Assembly: GCA_012800625.1 (NCBI GenBank)
Contig: JAAZIY010000049.1
Coordinates: 1-8,704 of the forward strand
DNA from: Lentisphaerota bacterium
GTDB taxonomy: Bacteria; Verrucomicrobiota; Lentisphaeria; Oligosphaerales; Oligosphaeraceae
DNA: 8,704 nt
Reading direction: 5' to 3'
Position numbers and translations under genes: made by a program
Shown here: in pieces, positions 5,628-8,704 of the stretch
Numbering within the stretch: the stretch's first letter is position 1
Layout: each line of letters opens with the position of its first letter
The notes under the pieces: model-generated
Seen by the model: only the letters and a program-made list of their open reading frames with translations
Database searches by the model: none
Told to the model about the DNA's origin: nothing

Positions 5628-6932
5628 ATGATTTTTGTGTTGACAGCAATGTCAGTTTGCGCCCTGGTTTTTTTTATGCTGGCGCGTTACCGTCTTTGGC
5701 AGGGCGAGCGCGGTCTGCGGCAGGCGGGCTATCTGGAGCCGCGCCGCAGCCGTTTCAGCCTCTGGCTGCCGCTTGTTTATCTGACCCTGGCATTGCTGCT
5801 AATGCTTTTTGCTTTTGTGAGGCTGTCAGCGGGCGTTGAGGCTCCGGCGCAAATGCAGCTCAATGTGCTCTTGCATTGTCCGGAGGCTGACGAGGCTGAA
5901 TTCGGACAGGCCAAGGCGCTGCTGCTGCAACTCAGAGAGCGCTTGCCAAACTGGGAGTTCAGCCTGCTGAGCTTTGCCGGCAAGCCGATGCTGGACCTGC
6001 CGCCGGGCAAGAACGCGGCGCTCTGGCGGCAGGCCCTGGCTGAAGCGGTCGCAGAACCCTGGCAGGGCCGCGGCGCCGCGGTCGCCAGCGCCCTGCGCCT
6101 GGCCGAACAAAAAATGCCGCCAGTGCAAGGAGGCGGACAGCTGCATCTGCTGCTGCCCATGTCCGGATTCTGGTCGCAGACGGACAGCTTTGCCGCCGGC
6201 GCCTGGACAGACAGACGCTGGCCCTGCCTGGTTTACAGCCGCAGGCCTCCTGAACGCGCACAGCTGGTCGCCCTGAAGGCGGCATGGTCTGGCGCCAAGC
6301 AGCCGTACCGCCTGCTTTTTTACGATGATGCGCCGTCGGCGGCTAGACTGGCCCTTGAGCTGCGCCGTCTGGCCAGGGCCGTGCCTGAGCCTGCCGCTCA
6401 GGCGCAACAGCGCCTGGCCTTGCTGGCGGGCGCCGCCTTGCTCTGCCTGGTCCTGATAAGCAGCCGTTTTGATCTGCCGAGAGTTGCGCTGCTCAAAAAG
6501 ACGCTGATGCTGCTTGGCGCGACAAGCCTGCTGCTGCAAGCGCAAAACCCAGGGCAAATTTGGCGACAAGCCGCCGCTCTGGCTGCCGAAACACAAAACC
6601 CGGAGGCCCTGCGGCAAGCCTATGAATTGTATGCGCAATTATTGAAAATGCAACCCGGCGACTGTCTTGCCGCCGAAGGCCTGGAATATAGCCTGCTGGC
6701 CTGGGAGCAGACAAAAAAAGAGCCCAGAGCAGGTGCCGACCAGGTGCCCAGTAACGACATGACTTCAGAGCAAGAGCCGGCGACAGCAGAGGCAAAGCGC
6801 AAAAGCGCCGCCGAAGGCATGGAGGCAGACTGGCAGAATATCCAAACCGGGGATGACAGGATATACCCGCAAATCAAGACATACGGCAGTTGGCGAAAAC
6901 TGCTGAGAAGACAAAAGAGAATAGGACACTAA
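5628..6932 (+). CDS. Bat-like membrane protein with degenerate von Willebrand A domain
   Basis: The 434-residue product has two N-terminal helices (about 2-19 and 46-67), a VWA-like domain (about 78-205), two more helices (about 263-279 and 287-304) and a helical, TPR-like stretch (about 325-360), then a charged tail. This order recalls BatA/BatB proteins. In the VWA region FSLLSFAGKP (111-120) and GRGAAVASALRLAE (147-160) align by eye with the family's second and third conserved strands and helix. The metal-binding DxSxS motif after strand one is replaced by NVLLHCPEADE (79-89), and the usual GT is GA, so metal binding should be lost. No MoxR, DUF58 or partner Bat gene lies beside it in this window. 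The ATG at 5628 lacks a clear Shine-Dalgarno; ATG 5649 is an alternative but would cut the first helix. The last residues Gly-His and the TAA stop come from repeat copy 5. Assignment is by architecture only. Confidence 0.65.
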   Translation: MIFVLTAMSVCALVFFMLARYRLWQGERGLRQAGYLEPRRSRFSLWLPLVYLTLALLLMLFAFVRLSAGVEAPAQMQLNVLLHCPEADEAEFGQAKALLLQLRERLPNWEFSLLSFAGKPMLDLPPGKNAALWRQALAEAVAEPWQGRGAAVASALRLAEQKMPPVQGGGQLHLLLPMSGFWSQTDSFAAGAWTDRRWPCLVYSRRPPERAQLVALKAAWSGAKQPYRLLFYDDAPSAARLALELRRLARAVPEPAAQAQQRLALLAGAALLCLVLISSRFDLPRVALLKKTLMLLGATSLLLQAQNPGQIWRQAAALAAETQNPEALRQAYELYAQLLKMQPGDCLAAEGLEYSLLAWEQTKKEPRAGADQVPSNDMTSEQEPATAEAKRKSAAEGMEADWQNIQTGDDRIYPQIKTYGSWRKLLRRQKRIGH

Positions 6933-6953
6933 GACACACGAAGACACACGAAG
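6924..6953 (+). repeat. Interspersed 10-bp-unit repeat, copy 5 (full length), overlaps a stop codon
   Basis: This 30-bp copy is identical to copy 3: GGACACTAAG, ACACACGAAG, ACACACGAAG. Its first nine bases are the last two codons and stop (GGA CAC TAA) of the Bat-like gene, in the same orientation as that gene. Confidence 0.93.
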
Positions 6954-6963
6954 AAGATCAATT

Positions 6964-6980
6964 TTTTGTGCTTTAGTGTA
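6964..6980 (-). repeat. Decayed reversed copy 6 of the interspersed repeat
   Basis: On the minus strand this reads TACACTAAAG then CACAAAA, recognisable as the first repeat unit with one inserted A plus part of the second. It faces copy 5 across an 10-bp spacer, so the transcript could pair ACACTAA (6926-6932) with TTAGTGT (6973-6979). No T-run follows, so it is not a standard terminator. Confidence 0.5.
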
Positions 6981-7018
6981 GATTGAGGTTTTATGTAATC
7001 CCCATATCAAAAGGAACG

Positions 7019-7040
7019 GCGAGGGATTAATTTTCCCTGC
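7019..7040. other. Short inverted repeat in the rpsA upstream region
   Basis: AGGGA (7022-7026) and TCCCT (7034-7038) form a 5-bp stem with a 7-nt AT loop. Flanking GC pairs can extend it around one bulged G. There is no following T-run. It lies in the 228-bp gene-free stretch 6954-7181, about 10 bp before the candidate rpsA -35. Confidence 0.3.
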
Positions 7041-7048
7041 ATCATGAT

Positions 7049-7078
7049 TTGCAAAGTGGCTGACAACGGCTAGATTAT
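7049..7078 (+). promoter_or_regulatory. Candidate rpsA promoter
   Basis: TTGCAA (7049-7054) and GATTAT (7073-7078) are separated by 18 bp, with matches of about four of six to each consensus hexamer. A start near 7085 would give a leader of roughly 95 nt. TATAGA at 7094-7099 is a second possible -10 with no good -35. Confidence 0.35.
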
Positions 7079-7122
7079 ACGATTGCACCAGCTTATAGAG
7101 CAAAAGCGTCGCCTGTAATGCC

Positions 7123-7165
7123 GGGGTGAAACTAATTTTAAGACGCGTCAGTCCCCATTTTTTTT
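7123..7165 (+). terminator. Terminator-like hairpin with T8 tract just before the rpsA start
   Basis: GGGGTGA (7123-7129) can pair with TCA (7148-7150) and CCCC (7153-7156), with GT bulged, around an 18-nt loop. One base later eight Ts run from 7158 to 7165. This is the layout of an intrinsic terminator, but it ends only 16 bp before the rpsA ATG. An upstream GCGTC (7106-7110) can pair with GACGC (7142-7146) in the loop, which would interfere with the hairpin. An attenuator is possible; the stem is short and imperfect, so chance cannot be ruled out. Confidence 0.4.
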
Positions 7166-7181
7166 AACCAAGTTGTAACAC

Positions 7182-8704
7182 ATGAGTAACATTGACCTGG
7201 AAAACATCGTTTCGATGGAAGAGCTGCTGAGCGATAGCATGCCGGTGGGCGCTCTTAAGGAAGGCAGAATCGAAACCGGTCGTATCGCCGAGAAGAACGA
7301 GAACGGAATACTACTCGACATAGGCCTAAAGGCGGAAAGCTTTATCCCAAAGTCGGATTTTCCCAACAACTGGGAGGAACTCGAGGTGGGCGGCGACCTG
7401 GAGGTGTTCCTCGAGCTGCTCGAGGACGAGGACAGCGCTCCAGTGGTCAGCGTGCACAAGGCCGAGCTGCAGCGAGCCTGGGACAAAATCTTGAGCAACT
7501 ATGGCGAGGGCGACCTGATCAAAGGTAATATCGTCAATCGCGTGAAGGGCGGCTTGATCGTCGATGTCGGCGTGGAGGCATTTCTGCCCGGTTCGCAGAT
7601 CGATATTGGTCCGGTGCGCAACTTGGAGGACTACCTGGGCAAAGAGGACGAGTTCAAGATCATCAAGATCAGCGGCGAAAGACGCAATATCGTGCTTTCC
7701 AGGCGCGAGATACTCGAAGAGGCCAGAGCGGAGCAAAGAGCGGTGCTGCTCGAAGAGCTGGAACCGATGACCATCAGACGCGGCAAAGTCAAAAATATCA
7801 CGGATTTTGGCGCCTTTGTCGACTTGGACGGCATGGACGGACTGCTGCATATCACTGACATGAGCTGGGGCAGGGTCTCTGACCCGCACGAGTTCGTGCA
7901 GGTGGGCGACGAGATCGATGTTATGATCCTCGAGGTCGACAAGGAGCGTCAGCGCGTCAGCCTGGGTCTGAAGCAGAAGGAAGGCAACCCCTGGGACACT
8001 GTCGACGTCAAGTATCCGCAGGAGTCGCGCATCCGCGGCCGCGTGGTCAACGTTATGCCTTACGGTGCCTTTATCGAGCTTGAAGAGGGTATCGAGGGGC
8101 TGGTTCACGTTTCCGAGATGTCTTGGACCAAGAAGATCACCAGGGCCGGCGACGTGCTGCAGATTGGCGAGGAAGTCGATGCGGTGGTCCTGTCGGTGAG
8201 CAAGGAGGAGCGCAAGATCTCCCTGGGTCTGCGTCAAGCCATGCCCAATCCCTGGGAAATCATCAAGGAACAGTTCCCCCAGGGCACCCGCATCAAGGGC
8301 AAGGTGCGCAATATGACCGGCTACGGCGCCTTCGTGCAGATACAAGGCGACATAGACGGCATGATACATATTTCCGATATGTCCTGGACACGCAAGGTGA
8401 ATCACCCCAGCGAGGTATTGCAACGCGGGCAGGAGGTCGAGGCAGTGATCCTGGAGGTGGACGCCGAGAACCAGCGCATCTCCCTGAGCATGAAGAAGCT
8501 CACTGAAGACCCCTGGCAGAATATACAGATCAAGTATGGCATAGGCGACACCGTGGAAGGCAAGGTGAGCAAGCTGGCCTCATTCGGCGCTTTCGTCGAA
8601 CTCGAGGGCGGCATTGACGGGCTGATCCACATCTCCGAGCTTTCCGACGAGCGCGTCAACCGCGTGAAGGATGTGGTGCAGGTAGGCGACACGGTGAAGG
8701 CCAA
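7182..8704 (+). CDS. rpsA: Ribosomal protein S1, 3' end beyond the window
   Basis: The frame is open from ATG 7182 to the window edge (507 codons and two bases; family members are usually about 550-580 residues). S1 helps the small ribosomal subunit capture mRNA. Six S1/OB-fold repeats are visible at roughly 27-93, 110-175, 196-265, 283-351, 369-438 and 454 onward. Repeats three to six carry the classic pattern, for example ITDFGAFVDLDGMDGLLHIT (206-225), MPYGAFIEL with GLVHVSEMSW (292-315), TGYGAFVQI with GMIHISDMSW (379-402) and ASFGAFVEL with GLIHISEL (466-487). Repeats one and two are divergent, as in the ribosome-binding end of E. coli S1. There is no Shine-Dalgarno before the ATG (AACCAAGTTGTAACAC), which is also usual for rpsA in E. 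coli and may reflect self-regulation. Codons favour GAG, GAC, ATC and CTG. Confidence 0.95.
   Translation, partial: MSNIDLENIVSMEELLSDSMPVGALKEGRIETGRIAEKNENGILLDIGLKAESFIPKSDFPNNWEELEVGGDLEVFLELLEDEDSAPVVSVHKAELQRAWDKILSNYGEGDLIKGNIVNRVKGGLIVDVGVEAFLPGSQIDIGPVRNLEDYLGKEDEFKIIKISGERRNIVLSRREILEEARAEQRAVLLEELEPMTIRRGKVKNITDFGAFVDLDGMDGLLHITDMSWGRVSDPHEFVQVGDEIDVMILEVDKERQRVSLGLKQKEGNPWDTVDVKYPQESRIRGRVVNVMPYGAFIELEEGIEGLVHVSEMSWTKKITRAGDVLQIGEEVDAVVLSVSKEERKISLGLRQAMPNPWEIIKEQFPQGTRIKGKVRNMTGYGAFVQIQGDIDGMIHISDMSWTRKVNHPSEVLQRGQEVEAVILEVDAENQRISLSMKKLTEDPWQNIQIKYGIGDTVEGKVSKLASFGAFVELEGGIDGLIHISELSDERVNRVKDVVQVGDTVKA

Noticed and set aside
5640..5645. Perfect TTGACA just after the Bat-like start codon
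   Set aside because: It lies within coding sequence and has no -10 hexamer 16-18 bp downstream.
5826..6638. A 270-codon open frame on the minus strand inside the Bat-like gene
   Set aside because: Antisense shadow in GC-rich DNA; the Gln/Arg-rich low-complexity composition lacks membrane segments or motifs, while the plus frame has clear helices.
1209..6953. CRISPR array interpretation of the repeats
   Set aside because: Copies are 0.9-2 kb apart with genes between them, in both orientations, and no cas gene is present.
7044..7073. Nine-codon leader peptide ORF (MICKVADNG) upstream of rpsA
   Set aside because: It has no ribosome site, lies largely upstream of the likely transcription start and has no regulatory codon bias.
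7326..8423. A 365-codon open frame on the minus strand across rpsA
   Set aside because: It is the antisense shadow of the S1 gene; its protein has no recognisable family, whereas the plus frame shows six S1 domains.

Overview
The window is chromosomal DNA from a GC-rich, Gram-negative-type bacterium. Ordinary housekeeping genes dominate: a six-domain ribosomal protein S1, a class 1B dihydroorotate dehydrogenase, a class I glycerate kinase and a tRNA-Gly with encoded CCA. Shine-Dalgarno sequences are weak or absent at most starts. The PTS EIIA/universal-stress fusion, the Bat-like membrane protein and the S1 architecture would fit a PVC or FCB lineage, but this is a guess and I cannot name the taxon. 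No phage, transposase or CRISPR is present.

Layout, left to right. (1) 17-1192, +: tandem UspA-like domains fused to a PtsN-type EIIA domain. (2) 1250-1323, -: tRNA-Gly(CCC). (3) 1470-3368, +: a polytopic GT-C (PMT/ArnT/RgtA-like) glycosyltransferase with a C-terminal soluble domain. (4) 3384-4526 and 4581-5501, both -: glycerate kinase and PyrD, probably one transcript in the order pyrD then glycerate kinase. (5) 5628-6932, +: a four-helix membrane protein with a von Willebrand A-like domain that has lost its metal site. (6) 7182-8704, +: rpsA, cut by the window edge, behind a 228-bp leader with a terminator-like hairpin and U-tract just before the start codon.

The most unusual feature is a short interspersed repeat at almost every gene boundary. 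Its full form is three 10-bp units (GGACACTAAG, then ACACACGAAG twice). Five clear copies lie at 1209, 3371 (reversed), 4551, 5526 and 6924, with a decayed reversed sixth at 6964. The first unit is identical in all five clear copies. Two unrelated genes end inside the repeat with the same Gly-His-stop tail (GGA CAC TAA). The glycerate kinase gene is bracketed by inverted copies that share a further G-rich extension. This looks like a small, non-autonomous intergenic repeat family that has been active in the genome; its function is unknown from sequence alone.

The genes do not form one pathway. PyrD and glycerate kinase may share a transcript, and the rest appear to be independent units separated by repeat copies.
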